A DNA stretch of 53,760 bases from a bacterium (GTDB taxonomy: Bacteria; UBA6262; WVXT01). The DNA is taken from positions 1,361 through 55,120 of the forward strand of contig WVXT01000002.1 in NCBI GenBank assembly GCA_011773355.1. Reading direction: 5' to 3'. Under the pieces are notes generated by a model, which saw only the letters and a program-made list of their open reading frames with translations, was not told where the DNA came from and did not search any database. The translations under genes and the position numbers were made by a program. Below are positions 19,508 to 28,328 of this stretch, one piece after another (position 1 is the stretch's first letter; every line of letters starts with the position of its first letter).

Positions 19508-19561
19508 ATTATATCCTGTTAATGTAAAGTTTAGGTTAAGGACTTGTAAAATTTTTGTAAA
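19508..19561 (-). promoter_or_regulatory. Four tandem Pho-box-like repeats and -10 box
   Basis: On the minus strand the hexamers TTTACA, TTTACA, TTAACC and TTTACA (plus-strand positions 19556-19561, 19545-19550, 19534-19539, 19523-19528) recur at exactly 11 bp. A TATAAT (19513-19508) follows after 9 nt. No good -35 is present. Relative to the expected start (near 19501) the repeats cover about -22 to -60. This is the layout known for Bacillus PhoP-activated promoters: TT(A/T/C)ACA boxes, 11-bp period, -20 to -60. Confidence 0.7.
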
Positions 19562-19627
19562 TTCTGGATGGTTCTCTTTTTGAAATGACTACGGAGGAGA
19601 AAAACAAAGAATAGCAAAATCGGATGG

Positions 19628-20317
19628 TCATTCTTCCTCAATAAATTTATAACCCACGCCTTCAACAGTTTCTATCTTTTTCCCTTCGTCCCCCAGCTTT
19701 TCCCTCAAATGGCGCACATGGACATCCACAGTTCTTGTACCACCGAGATATTCGTATCCCCAGATATTTTCAATGAGAAAAGTTCTGCTAAGCACTTTGC
19801 CCTTTTTCTTCATTAATAGATAGAGCAGATTAAACTCTTTTGGCGTAAGGTCGATTTGTTTATCCAGCACATATACCATATGCTCGGTTGAATCGACCCT
19901 GATATCTCCGGACACCAGAACCTCTCCTGGCTCGCCTGCGTAGAGAGTCCTTCTTAGAACAGCCCTCGTTCTGGCCACCAGTTCAGCTGTGCTAAAAGGC
20001 TTGGTCATATAGTCATCAGCTCCTGCTTCCAAGCCAGCAATCTTGTCCGTCTCAGTCGATTTTACAGTCAACATGATAATGGGGATAGAATTCGTTTTTC
20101 TGTCTCGCTTCAAAATACGGCAAACCTCTATGCCTCCGATACCGGGAAGATTCAAATCTAAAATTATTAGATCGGGCTTAGATTCTCTGACCTTCTGGAT
20201 GGCAAGATCAGCATTGCGCGCCGCAATGACCAAATAATTATTTCGCTCTAGCACATCTCTGACCAGCTCCACAAGGTCCGGTTCATCATCGACCACTAAA
20301 ATCTTCTGTTTTGCCAC
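19628..20317 (-). CDS. OmpR/PhoB-family response regulator
   Basis: A receiver domain (VVDDEPDLVELV, acceptor D54 in LIILDLNLPG, Lys in YMTKPF) is followed by a winged-helix DNA-binding domain (about 130-225: LTPKEFNLLYLLMKKKGKVLSR, TVDVHVRHLREKLG, VEGVGYKF), all intact. The open frame begins at ATG 20332, but GGGAGGA inside that extension sits 6 nt before the GTG at 20317, giving MAKQKILVVDD, so 20317 is preferred (229 aa). Its neighbours are a REC-GGDEF gene and a membrane histidine kinase of PhoR type upstream, and a promoter with Pho-box-like repeats downstream. It is the best candidate to bind those repeats. Confidence 0.92.
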   Translation of the reverse strand: MAKQKILVVDDEPDLVELVRDVLERNNYLVIAARNADLAIQKVRESKPDLIILDLNLPGIGGIEVCRILKRDRKTNSIPIIMLTVKSTETDKIAGLEAGADDYMTKPFSTAELVARTRAVLRRTLYAGEPGEVLVSGDIRVDSTEHMVYVLDKQIDLTPKEFNLLYLLMKKKGKVLSRTFLIENIWGYEYLGGTRTVDVHVRHLREKLGDEGKKIETVEGVGYKFIEEE

Positions 20318-20348
20318 AACCACTCCTCCCATCCGATTATGGTGATTT

Positions 20349-21281
20349 CTATTTTGCTCTCCTGTCTATTATGTAATTGCTGCCCTTAAGAGGCTTTATA
20401 TACTTCTTTAACTCAGCGCCTACTGCGGCAATCTGTCCTTTATGGCTAAATTTCCTTTTCGTATTGGTTACTACACCAATGCTTATGGTCATTATGGGAA
20501 ACTTATTCATGTTCCCCTGTCTGTCTTTACCAGTGATGTATCCCTTGGTCTGGTCTTTCGCGGAATAGAATTTAAGAATCTTTTTATCAAACGATTTAAT
20601 AATAGCAGAACAGATTGAATCAACTTTATCGGGCGTAGTAATGGCGATGAAGTCGTCTCCGCCAATATGCCCGAGAAAATCTTCAGGATTGCCCAGCTCC
20701 TTCGTATGTTCGATAATTATCCTGGCTGTCTGCTGGATTACTTTGTCCCCGAACTGGAAGCTATACCTGTCGTTAAAAGCCTTAAAATTGTCGAGGTCGA
20801 AATAAAGCACTGCGAAAAGTCTGTTGCCGTCGATACGCTCTTCAATCTCTTCAATGATTGCCGTATTGCCGGGAAGACGAGTGAGAGGGTTTGCTTCCAG
20901 GCCTCGCAGCGTGCGTTTGAGCACCATCTTCACCCTGGCCAAGAGAACACCCGGCCGGAAAGGCTTTACTATATAATCATCAGCCCCGATGCCCAATCCC
21001 TTAATTTCATCTTTCTCTGCCCCTTTAACTGTCAACATAATAATGGGAATATTGGACAGCAGGAGATCTTCTCTTATTTGCCGGCAAACCTGATATCCAT
21101 CTACCTTGGGCATAAGAATGTCCAGAAGTATCAAATCGGGAGATTCGGTATAGACCTTTTCCAGTGCCTCCTTGGCATTGTAAGCAGGAATAACCTTATA
21201 TCCTCCCGATTCCAGGATATCCTTGATCAGTTCCACCACATACTTTTCATCATCAACAACTAAGATCTTCCTGCGGGCCAT
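20349..21281 (-). CDS. Response regulator with GGDEF (diguanylate cyclase-like) output
   Basis: The N-terminal receiver is intact (acceptor D54, ILLDILMPK; Lys in YIVKPF). The C-terminal GGDEF domain (about 130-305) has NPLTRLPGN, FDLDNFKAFND and the signature GGDDF (207-211) instead of GG(D/E)EF. The product-inhibition I-site is not complete: the Arg of RxxD is Asn (NPED). It may make cyclic di-GMP without feedback inhibition, or be a low-activity or binding-only variant; Glu-to-Asp keeps the charge. ATG 21281 with GAGGAG upstream. It lies 22 nt after the kinase and is the only GGDEF gene in a window that also holds a c-di-GMP riboswitch and an HD-GYP gene. Confidence 0.9.
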   Translation of the reverse strand: MARRKILVVDDEKYVVELIKDILESGGYKVIPAYNAKEALEKVYTESPDLILLDILMPKVDGYQVCRQIREDLLLSNIPIIMLTVKGAEKDEIKGLGIGADDYIVKPFRPGVLLARVKMVLKRTLRGLEANPLTRLPGNTAIIEEIEERIDGNRLFAVLYFDLDNFKAFNDRYSFQFGDKVIQQTARIIIEHTKELGNPEDFLGHIGGDDFIAITTPDKVDSICSAIIKSFDKKILKFYSAKDQTKGYITGKDRQGNMNKFPIMTISIGVVTNTKRKFSHKGQIAAVGAELKKYIKPLKGSNYIIDRRAK

Positions 21282-21303
21282 ACCGCTCCTCTTTGTCTTC
21301 TAC

Positions 21304-22332
21304 TTATGCCTTGGGCAGGGTGAACATAAACTTGCTACCTTTCCCTAATTCACTTTCCACCCATATCTTTCCGCCTTGTGCCTCCACTAAGCCTTTAGCC
21401 ACAGCTAAACCTAAACCAGGCCCCTTCAATTCTTCCATCACTGTCTCATCTTCCGGAGCCAACCTGCGAAATTTATCGAATATCATTGAAATTTCTGTTT
21501 TTGATATGCCACACCCTGTGTCGCTAAGGGACACCTCAACAAAACCGCCCCTCCCCCTCGCCTGAAAGCCGGTCTCCTTTGCCTCTATAACCACCTTCCC
21601 CTTTCTCCGGTTGAACTTCAGCGCATTACTTAAAAGGTTATCCAGGACCTTTTCCAGCTTTTTTCTATCTCCTAAAACCTGTCCCATTTTTTCTTCTGTT
21701 TTTACTTCGATTTCAATCTTTTTTTCCCTAGCAAGGGATCGAAACTCTCCTGCCTTCTCCTTAAGGATCTCCCCTAACTTCAGAGGCTGCATCTTAATCT
21801 CAAGCTGTCCAGCTTCTATCTTAGCCAGCTCAAGGACATCATTAATCAGCTTGCCCAGCCGGGAAGCATTGTGTTTCATTATGTTTAATGCCTTAATCTG
21901 TTTATCCTTCCCAATTTCAGTATCTATCCCCTCAATGAAAAAATCGATATACCCTTCTATAGCTGTGAGAGGAGATTTGAATTGATGTGAAACACTGGAG
22001 ATAAAATCGCTCTTTAAACGCTCCAGTTCTCCGAATTTCTCACCAATCCAATTCAATTCTGCACCCAATTGGCTTAACTCGTCATTTCTTGGTTCTATCA
22101 CCCTATCAAATTTGCCTGTGGTAATCGATTTTGCTACAGTAGTTAATTTTTCGATCCTTCCCAATATTCGGCTGGCTATAACCAATGCTCCCACGATTCC
22201 TAAAACTATTCCTATTATACCTAAAGGCAAGAGAACCCACTTTTCTAAGAAAAAAACCGCCCCGACTAAAACCCCTATAATCCCGGATAGAAATAGACCA
22301 GAAAAAAGGACGATTTTTGTCTTAATCTTCAC
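21304..22332 (-). CDS. Membrane sensor histidine kinase, PhoR-like
   Basis: Two adjacent membrane helices (about residues 7-28 and 34-53) with almost no periplasmic loop are followed by a HAMP-like linker (54-110), HisKA with H116 ([17 protein letters not shown]) and HATPase_c ([28 protein letters not shown]). The lack of a sensor loop suggests it reads membrane state or a partner protein, as proposed for PhoR. The open frame extends to a TTG at 22377 within the upstream gene; the GTG at 22332 has AGGAG 5 nt upstream and is preferred (342 aa). It overlaps the DciA-like stop by 11 nt and heads the signalling cluster. Confidence 0.9.
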   Translation of the reverse strand: MKIKTKIVLFSGLFLSGIIGVLVGAVFFLEKWVLLPLGIIGIVLGIVGALVIASRILGRIEKLTTVAKSITTGKFDRVIEPRNDELSQLGAELNWIGEKFGELERLKSDFISSVSHQFKSPLTAIEGYIDFFIEGIDTEIGKDKQIKALNIMKHNASRLGKLINDVLELAKIEAGQLEIKMQPLKLGEILKEKAGEFRSLAREKKIEIEVKTEEKMGQVLGDRKKLEKVLDNLLSNALKFNRRKGKVVIEAKETGFQARGRGGFVEVSLSDTGCGISKTEISMIFDKFRRLAPEDETVMEELKGPGLGLAVAKGLVEAQGGKIWVESELGKGSKFMFTLPKA

Positions 22333-22630
22333 TTCTGCTCCTATCCGTTTTACCCAGTCTAAAACGGACTTCCACAATAAATCTTTTACCCATTCTTTTA
22401 TTTACTTTCTCTATTATAGATCTCCTTTTTGCTGACAACTCCTGCATATAAACAGGGTTGTCTACTTCTACCAACAATTTGCCTTCTCGAAAGTTACCAA
22501 TTTGGGCATGCTTTGCCAGTCCGCCCAGCTCTTCTTGCCAGATAGCGAACAACTTCTGGCTCTCTTCGCCCAGATTAAACTTCTGGAGAGCTTCTTTAAC
22601 TATTTCTTTTACTTCCCTCAGATATGTCAC
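22322..22630 (-). CDS. dciA: DciA-like (DUF721) protein
   Basis: The 102-aa protein has the DUF721 pattern: [21 protein letters not shown], then [32 protein letters not shown] and VEVRFRLG. DciA is the ancestral bacterial loader of the replicative helicase DnaB and is often found beside recF and gyrB. The start is a GTG at 22630 with only a weak ribosome site. Here it follows dnaN by about 110 nt, in the place where recF is usually found, and overlaps the kinase gene downstream. Confidence 0.8.
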   Translation of the reverse strand: MTYLREVKEIVKEALQKFNLGEESQKLFAIWQEELGGLAKHAQIGNFREGKLLVEVDNPVYMQELSAKRRSIIEKVNKRMGKRFIVEVRFRLGKTDRSRSED

Positions 22631-22738
22631 TCTATTTTGTTCTCTTTTTATATGCGAGCTCCCTCTGATTTCATCGGCAAGCGCTTAGCCTTCCTCTTTT
22701 TGGGGATGATTCTATAGCTTATATCTTTTTGTATTATA

Positions 22739-23863
22739 TCATATTCTCATGGGCATTACTATAGAAATATAATCTTCCCCGGTTGTTGGCCTTATTAAGC
22801 ACGGATTGAGAGAATTGGTTAGTTCTAAATAGACTTCCTCGCAGCCGATATTTCTCAATACACTTATCAGAAATTGAGGATTATATGCAATTTCCATCTC
22901 CCCACCAGCATAATCAATCCCCACAACGTCCCGGGCCTCTCCAAGCCCTTCTGTATTGGCGTTAATAACTAGTTTATTCTTCTTCAGCGAATACCTGATT
23001 GAGCTAGACTTTTCCGTAGTCAAAAGGGCAACTCTCCTGGTTGCCTGTAGCAGTTCTTCAGTGTTTATTTTGAGCTTAATCTCACTGCTTCTGGGAATGA
23101 CCTGTTCGTAATTGGGGAAATGGCCTTCAATTAATCTTGAAATCAGAATGGTATCGTCCACCATAAACCCTACTTGGTTCTCCTCAATACTTATTTTCAC
23201 TTTGCTTTCTTTTTCCTCTTCTTCCCTTGTGGCAATTTGCGTCAGAATTCTATTAAGTTCGTTAACCGCCTTTGTGGGAATGATTATTTTAGCTTCCTTT
23301 TTCTTCTCGATTCCTATATCCTTAGAGATATAAGACAATCGCCGGCCATCCGTAGAAACCATTGTAAGCTTTCCCTTTTCTACCCGGAAATATATCCCGC
23401 AAAGAACATACCGCGTCTCATCCTGGGAAACCGAAAAGATGGTCTTCTTAATCATGTCGCTCAACACGTCCCGATCGATAGAGAATTCCCCGTCAGTTTT
23501 GAATTTTGGTAGCACCGGATAATCCTCTTTAGGCAACCCCATCAGATTGAAAATTGCTTGCCCGCTATTAATCTTAACCCGATTCTTTTCGTCAACTCCG
23601 ATGTTAACCTCCTCAGATGGTAATTCTCGCACCACCTCGGAGAGAGTCTTTGCTGGCAGAGTTATCGCCCCCGGCCGGGAAACTTCTACATTTATTGAAC
23701 ATCTTACTCCCACTTCTAAGTCTGTAGCAGTCATATCCATTTTCTTTCCCTTAGCTTCCAATAGAACATTCGCCAGTACAGGGAGAGTACTTTTAGTTCC
23801 TACGACCGTTTGCACCGTTTGTATCCCCGCGAGTAATTCTCCGCGGTTGCAACTAATCTCCAT
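22739..23863 (-). CDS. dnaN: DNA polymerase III sliding clamp (beta subunit)
   Basis: The 374-aa protein has normal length, three clamp-fold repeats, and characteristic segments ALPVLANVLLEA-like (TKSTLPVLANVLLEAKG), TDLEVGV, LPAKTLSEVVRELP and the terminal MPMRI. It encircles DNA and holds polymerase III. ATG 23863 with AGAGGAGGAAG upstream. It lies between the origin region and dciA; the usual next gene recF is missing. Confidence 0.97.
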   Translation of the reverse strand: MEISCNRGELLAGIQTVQTVVGTKSTLPVLANVLLEAKGKKMDMTATDLEVGVRCSINVEVSRPGAITLPAKTLSEVVRELPSEEVNIGVDEKNRVKINSGQAIFNLMGLPKEDYPVLPKFKTDGEFSIDRDVLSDMIKKTIFSVSQDETRYVLCGIYFRVEKGKLTMVSTDGRRLSYISKDIGIEKKKEAKIIIPTKAVNELNRILTQIATREEEEKESKVKISIEENQVGFMVDDTILISRLIEGHFPNYEQVIPRSSEIKLKINTEELLQATRRVALLTTEKSSSIRYSLKKNKLVINANTEGLGEARDVVGIDYAGGEMEIAYNPQFLISVLRNIGCEEVYLELTNSLNPCLIRPTTGEDYISIVMPMRI

Positions 23864-23879
23864 TATCTTCCTCCTCTAA

Positions 23880-24110
23880 ATATTTTTAAAACTAGTAGTA
23901 GATACTAGTATAGGTTGTTAATATGTTAATAAGATTAAAAGAATAAAAAAAATCCAGATGTGAGTTCTGTTTCGAAAAAATTCTTAAAGAAGAATATGAT
24001 GTGAATAACAATTATAAAATTCTAAGATAATCCACAAAAAACAAATTTTTAAAAATTTATTCACCGTACCTTTGGTTTATTCACAATCGATTAACATATT
24101 ATCCAGGGAT
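23880..24110. other. Chromosomal origin core (oriC) between dnaA and dnaN
   Basis: The very AT-rich spacer holds DnaA-box-like 9-mers: TTATTCACA at 24077-24085 (plus) and 24000-24008 (minus), both fitting TTATNCACA; one-mismatch boxes TAATCCACA (24028-24036) and TTATTCACC (24057-24065); and TTATCCAGG (24099-24107). Near the dnaN side a run of trinucleotides, TAGTAGTAGATACTAGTATAG split over 23893-23913, resembles a DnaA-trio unwinding element. Position between dnaA and dnaN, box cluster and strand switch of the flanking genes all support an origin. Confidence 0.85.
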
Positions 24111-24117
24111 TGTCCTT

Positions 24118-25479
24118 TTATGCTCCCGTCTTTATTTCTTGGGTTATTCTATTTATGAGAGCAGTGAAGAAAGGGTCACCGGCAAGTTTCATCTTAATCT
24201 TTTCACAAGCATACATCACGGTTGTGTGGTCCCTGCCACCAAATTCTCCCCCTATCTCCGTCGTGGAGTATTCAGTTAATGTTCTGGCCAGATACATCGC
24301 CACCTGCCTGGGAAAAGCGACGGCATCCGTTCTCCTTTTGCTTTTCATCTCCTTAACATCCAGATGAAAATGTTTACTCACTACGTTTTGAATTAGCTCT
24401 ATGGTTATAGGAACGGCAATTTCCTCTTTGGTAATTATATCCTTTAAGATTTCTTTAGAGCGGTCTACAGTAACTTCACTTCCGGTCAATGAGGAGAATG
24501 CGACAATTCTGATTAGACACCCTTCCAGCTCTCTAATGTTGGACTTTATTTGGCTGGCGAGAAACAGAACTACATCGTCGGGAATAAAGATGTTTTCCGC
24601 CCCTGCTTTTTTTCTCAAGATGGCAATTCTGGTCTCTATATCAGGCGGCTGGATATCGGCAATTACACCCCATTGGAACCGGGAGCGCAGCCTTTCCTCG
24701 ATAGTGGGTATTTCTTTGGGAGTGGAATCAGAGGAAATAACAATCTGTTTGTGAGCTTCATAAAGGGTATTGAAAATATGGAAAAATTCTTCTTGCGTGC
24801 TTTCTTTACCGGCCAGGAATTGGATGTCGTCAATCATCAGAACATCCAGATTGCGATATTTGTTGCGAAATTCTATCATCCTGTCATTTCGGATCGATTC
24901 AATAAGTTCATTGGTAAATCTTTCCGATGTGATGTAGAGTACGGAGAGGCGGGGATTCTTTTTCTTATTATGGTGTCCAATAGCCTGCAATAGATGCGTT
25001 TTCCCCAGCCCCACCCCACCATATATAAATAAGGGGTTATACGCTTTCCCGGGGTCATTGGCTACCGCTTCAGCAGTTGCGTGAGCGAAACGATTAGAAG
25101 GACCAACCACAAAATTCTCAAAGGTGTACTTGGGATTGAATTCCATTGTGGTGAAGGTAGTCTCATCTGCAGCAAGCGAGGTAGGCTCAATTTCCTCCTC
25201 TTTTCTTTCCTTTTCCTGCACCTGAGATTGGGGGTCAATGGTAAAAATTATTTGCGCCGCTGAAGTAGTAGTTGTTTTTAGCAATTCTTCGATTTTCCCT
25301 TTGTGCCTCTCTTGTAAATATTTACAAAAGAACCTATTGGGCACACGAACGTTCAGGAGATTGTCTTCAAAAGATACTGCTCTTGTGGGCTTAAACCAAA
25401 GTTCGTAACTATCTTTAGGCATTTCTTCCTTGAGTTTATTTAGAATTTCGTCCCATAATTGCTCTGCGGACGGTACCAT
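24118..25479 (-). CDS. dnaA: Chromosomal replication initiator DnaA
   Basis: All four domains of this 453-aa protein are present: domain I (1-80, LWDEILNKLKEEM...WFKP), a short charged linker (85-110), and the AAA+ core with Walker A GGVGLGKTH (154-162), Walker B VLMIDDIQF and sensor regions. DNA-binding domain IV carries the signature GGRDHTTVMYACEKI near the C-terminus. It binds DnaA boxes and opens oriC. ATG 25479 with GGGGGA upstream. Transcribed from a consensus promoter about 250 nt upstream, leaving a long leader with DnaA-box-like sites. Confidence 0.98.
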   Translation of the reverse strand: MVPSAEQLWDEILNKLKEEMPKDSYELWFKPTRAVSFEDNLLNVRVPNRFFCKYLQERHKGKIEELLKTTTTSAAQIIFTIDPQSQVQEKERKEEEIEPTSLAADETTFTTMEFNPKYTFENFVVGPSNRFAHATAEAVANDPGKAYNPLFIYGGVGLGKTHLLQAIGHHNKKKNPRLSVLYITSERFTNELIESIRNDRMIEFRNKYRNLDVLMIDDIQFLAGKESTQEEFFHIFNTLYEAHKQIVISSDSTPKEIPTIEERLRSRFQWGVIADIQPPDIETRIAILRKKAGAENIFIPDDVVLFLASQIKSNIRELEGCLIRIVAFSSLTGSEVTVDRSKEILKDIITKEEIAVPITIELIQNVVSKHFHLDVKEMKSKRRTDAVAFPRQVAMYLARTLTEYSTTEIGGEFGGRDHTTVMYACEKIKMKLAGDPFFTALINRITQEIKTGA

Positions 25480-25731
25480 TGTTGTCCCCCTTTTCCACTG
25501 ATTTGAGGAAAGTTACTAACAGGTTGTTCACAGGTGTGCATAATTAGAAAAAAGCAATTCGATTTTTGGTTTGAGATATCTATAATTCAGAATTTATTAA
25601 ATTTCTTTTGGTAAGGGAACTGATACTGCCTGTCATCTATCCAGGGGTTGGGGATAAACGTCAGGTAGTAATGGGGAAAAAGGATAGAGCTTTGATAGCC
25701 CTTGCCTAATGTAGAAAAAAATTTCCAAAAT
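25480..25731. promoter_or_regulatory. dnaA leader with second DnaA-box cluster
   Basis: This non-coding stretch upstream of dnaA holds TTATGCACA on the minus strand (25535-25543, fits TTATNCACA), TTATCCCCA on the minus strand (25649-25657, one mismatch), and weaker TTGTTCACA (25524-25532) and TTTTCCACT (25491-25499). Together with the cluster beyond dnaA it gives boxes on both sides of the gene, as in the bipartite Bacillus origin. It may serve origin function, dnaA autoregulation, or both. No gene was seen in it. Confidence 0.6.
25624..25670 (-). other. Large hairpin in the dnaA leader RNA
   Basis: On the minus strand 19 nt from 25670 pair with 19 nt ending at 25624: 17 of 19 positions pair, two of them G-U, around a 9-nt loop. 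The arms contain TTTATCC and GGATAGA. There is no T run, so it is not a simple terminator. Confidence 0.6.
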
Positions 25732-25760
25732 ATTATATTATTCTTCTCAAACCCTGTCAA
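25732..25760 (-). promoter_or_regulatory. dnaA promoter
   Basis: On the minus strand a perfect TTGACA (25760-25755), a 17-nt spacer and a perfect TATAAT (25737-25732) form a consensus sigma-70 promoter reading into dnaA. It is divergent from the rpmH promoter, 43 bp away. Confidence 0.85.
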
Positions 25761-25803
25761 CATTTTTTTTAACAGAAAATTATTTTACACCTCGAACCAG
25801 TCC

Positions 25804-25832
25804 TTGACAAGAGAAGAAATAAAAGATACAAT
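25804..25832 (+). promoter_or_regulatory. rpmH-rnpA operon promoter
   Basis: TTGACA (25804-25809), a 17-nt spacer and TACAAT (25827-25832) form a near-consensus sigma-70 promoter; transcription would start near 25840, about 22 nt before the rpmH ATG. Confidence 0.85.
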
Positions 25833-25861
25833 TTAAAAAAATTGAGATTGGTGTGAGAATA

Positions 25862-25996
25862 ATGAAAAGGACTTACCAACCGAAAGTTAGAAGAAGGAAA
25901 AGGATTCACGGTTTCAAAAAAAGGATGTCCACAAAAAGTGGCCGGAGAATTTTGCGGGGAAAAAGGAAAAAGAGGAGAAGAAAGTTATCTCCTTGA
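25862..25996 (+). CDS. rpmH: Ribosomal protein bL34
   Basis: The 44-residue protein reads [20 protein letters not shown], continues [10 protein letters not shown] and ends KRRRKLSP, the standard bL34 sequence and length. It is part of the 50S subunit. It opens the rpmH-rnpA-yidD-yidC-khpB-mnmE block and is expressed from the adjacent promoter. Its TGA overlaps the first bases of the longest rnpA frame. Confidence 0.97.
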   Translation: MKRTYQPKVRRRKRIHGFKKRMSTKSGRRILRGKRKKRRRKLSP

Positions 25997-26016
25997 GGGA
26001 AGAAGATTCTTTGGGT

Positions 26017-26427
26017 ATGAAAAAATTCGCCCTGGAGAGAAAGCAAAGAATAAAACGCGAGGCAGAATTTAGAAAAATTATGAAGAAAGGCAAATCCTAC
26101 GCCGATAGGTATTTAGTTATGTATGTTCTGGAGAAGTGTGGAGAGGTAAATCGGCTTGTTTCGTCGTCGAGAAAAGGGACTCAAGGGGCAGAGAGTCGGT
26201 TACCCAGAATGGGGCTTTCCGTAGACAGGCGGATTGGCAAGGCGGTAATTCGCAATCGCATTAAACGCTGGATGCGGGAAGTATTTCGTCTCCAGCAGTG
26301 GCGCCTGAAAAATAAGATGGAGATAATCTTGATTGCCCGCCCTTCGGCTAAGGAGTTAGTCGATTACTTTGAGATGGAAAAAAGAATTCTGAATCTCTGG
26401 GGAAGAGCGAGAATAGTGAGGGATTGA
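26017..26427 (+). CDS. rnpA: Ribonuclease P protein component
   Basis: This basic protein assists the RNase P RNA in trimming tRNA 5' leaders. The signature [10 protein letters not shown] (residues about 85-94) and the N-terminal [26 protein letters not shown] are typical. The open frame begins at a TTG at 25993 inside the rpmH stop; the ATG at 26017 (136 aa) gives the conventional N-terminus, although its ribosome site is weak. It is slightly longer than usual (~115-120 aa) because of an insert around [15 protein letters not shown]. Its stop overlaps the region of the yidD start. Confidence 0.93.
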   Translation: MKKFALERKQRIKREAEFRKIMKKGKSYADRYLVMYVLEKCGEVNRLVSSSRKGTQGAESRLPRMGLSVDRRIGKAVIRNRIKRWMREVFRLQQWRLKNKMEIILIARPSAKELVDYFEMEKRILNLWGRARIVRD

Positions 26428-26432
26428 GGAGT

Positions 26433-26642
26433 ATGGTAGTAAATATAGTTGTAATGATGCTCAGATTTTATCAGAAAATTTCATTTCTTTTTCCTAGAGT
26501 GTGCCGTTTCTATCCTACCTGTTCGGAGTATACAATTCAAGCTCTCAAGAAATATGGAATAGTAAAGGGGACATTCCTGGGCATAAACAGACTTTTGAAA
26601 TGTCATCCCTTACATCCTGGAGGCTACGACCCTGTAAAATAA
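26433..26642 (+). CDS. yidD: Membrane protein insertion efficiency factor YidD
   Basis: The 69-aa protein has the YidD signature: [33 protein letters not shown], then [13 protein letters not shown]. It is a small amphipathic protein that assists YidC-dependent insertion. The open frame could start at TTG 26424, overlapping rnpA; the ATG at 26433 directly follows GAGGAG. Located between rnpA and yidC as in most bacteria. Confidence 0.93.
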   Translation: MVVNIVVMMLRFYQKISFLFPRVCRFYPTCSEYTIQALKKYGIVKGTFLGINRLLKCHPLHPGGYDPVK

Positions 26643-26671
26643 ATTTCATTTTAGTTTAGAAAGGCAATCGC

Positions 26672-28237
26672 ATGGAGAAGAGAACGATAATTGCTGTAGT
26701 GGTTTCCATGATAATTCTTCTGTTTTGGTCAAGATTTTTTCCTACCCGGCGCACTCCTCCCGTGGAGAAAAAAGTCGCTCCTGTTCCGGAAATAGAAGAG
26801 AGAGTGGAAGAGATTGAGCGGGAAGAAAGAGTTTCTCCTCGAGCTCTGCAACTTGAGAAAGAGGCTAAACGAGTAGTAGTAATCACCGACACTTCCAGAA
26901 TTGTCCTCACCACCCAGGGAGCAAGGGTGCTGGAATGGTCTATCAAGGAGAAAGAAAATAAGGTCGACCTCGTTCTGGAGAGCTTTCGTAGTCAGGGGAT
27001 CTTGCCTCTCGATTTGGAGATAGAGGGCTTCCCCGGGCTTTCCCAGGCCCATTTCCAAACAGAGAAGGAGGAACGCGTATTGGAAGAAGGTGAGGAAGGA
27101 GAAGTTCTGTTCAATTATCGATTGGGCGAGGGGCTTCTTCTCTCCAAGATATACAGGTTCTCCTACGAGGGTTATCTTCAGGGTCTGGAAGTGAGAATTC
27201 ATAACCAGTCCCAATTTCCTAAACAGATAGGGAATCTGACTCTGTTATGGCAAGCGGGGTTGGGCACGGACGAAGCTTTACTAAAAGAGAATACGAAAAT
27301 GATGAAAACACAGGGAAAGATTGACGGGATGGTCAGCAAAAAATTGAAACCAAGTATTTATACGGGTAAGATAGACTGGATAGGTGTAACCAACCGATAC
27401 TTCCTTGCTGCATTTATTAACAGGAGGGGAGATTTTTCTACGGGTAGAGTGGAAAGTTTCGATAAGCATACTCCTGTTGTTAGTCTGATTGCTCCCTCCT
27501 CTATTTTACCGCCCGACCAGATTAAGAGTTACAAAATTGACCTATTGGTTGGGCCCAAAGATTTTAGATATTTAAAAAAGTTAAATATTGATCTGGAGCG
27601 CACTCTCGACTTTGGACTTTTCGGGTTCTTAAGCATAATCTTTCTATCTATTTTGAACTTCTTTTACAAAGTGACTTACAACTATGGCTTCTCTATAATT
27701 ATTTTAACTTGTATATTGCAGGTGTTCACATTTCCGTTGACCAGGAAAAGTTTCAAGTCGATGGAGGCAATGAAGAGTCTTCAGCCGAAGATAAATGAAT
27801 TGAAGTTGAAATATAAAAATGATCCCAAAAGACTTAATGTGGAAATGATGAATCTTTATCGTTCCCGGAAAATGAATCCTTTTGGTGGTTGTCTGCCGAT
27901 GATTTTACAGATTCCTATATTCTGGGCACTGTTCACCATGCTTAGAAATGCAGTTGAGCTGCGCCATTCGCCTTTCATATTCTGGATAAAAGACCTATCT
28001 ATGAGGGATCCTATCTATGTTTTACCCATCTTGATGGGAGCTACAATGTTTTTGCAACAGAAGTTGACTGCCACTGGCGACCCTGCCCAGTCTAAAATGA
28101 TGATGTTTATGCCTGTTTTCTTTACGGTTATTTTCCTCAATTTCCCTTCTGGTTTGGTGCTTTACTGGTTAATGAATAATATTCTTACCTTGAGTATGCA
28201 GTTGATTATGAAGAGGAAGTCGAAAGTTAAGGCGTAA
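26672..28237 (+). CDS. yidC: Membrane protein insertase YidC (Gram-negative type)
   Basis: The 521-aa protein has an N-terminal membrane helix (IIAVVVSMIILLFWSRFF), a charged linker (27-65), a large periplasmic P1 domain (about 66-300) and the conserved five-helix insertase core (about 310-515) with NYGFSIIILTCILQVFTFPL, KSMEAMKSLQPKI, NPFGGCLPMILQIPIFWALF and FPSGLVLYWLMNN. The P1 domain is characteristic of diderm bacteria, which supports an outer membrane here. ATG 26672 has AAAGG at 7 nt. Confidence 0.96.
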   Translation: MEKRTIIAVVVSMIILLFWSRFFPTRRTPPVEKKVAPVPEIEERVEEIEREERVSPRALQLEKEAKRVVVITDTSRIVLTTQGARVLEWSIKEKENKVDLVLESFRSQGILPLDLEIEGFPGLSQAHFQTEKEERVLEEGEEGEVLFNYRLGEGLLLSKIYRFSYEGYLQGLEVRIHNQSQFPKQIGNLTLLWQAGLGTDEALLKENTKMMKTQGKIDGMVSKKLKPSIYTGKIDWIGVTNRYFLAAFINRRGDFSTGRVESFDKHTPVVSLIAPSSILPPDQIKSYKIDLLVGPKDFRYLKKLNIDLERTLDFGLFGFLSIIFLSILNFFYKVTYNYGFSIIILTCILQVFTFPLTRKSFKSMEAMKSLQPKINELKLKYKNDPKRLNVEMMNLYRSRKMNPFGGCLPMILQIPIFWALFTMLRNAVELRHSPFIFWIKDLSMRDPIYVLPILMGATMFLQQKLTATGDPAQSKMMMFMPVFFTVIFLNFPSGLVLYWLMNNILTLSMQLIMKRKSKVKA

Positions 28238-28328
28238 ATGTTATCTCTCGCCTAGATCCTCTTTCCACAGGGGAGATGATGTGGAATACAACGAATGAAC
28301 TCTTAAAGTTTTTTATAGGAGATTTTCA

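Noticed and set aside
26729-27214. 161-codon open frame opposite yidC
   Set aside because: Complement of the YidC periplasmic domain; no recognisable motif.
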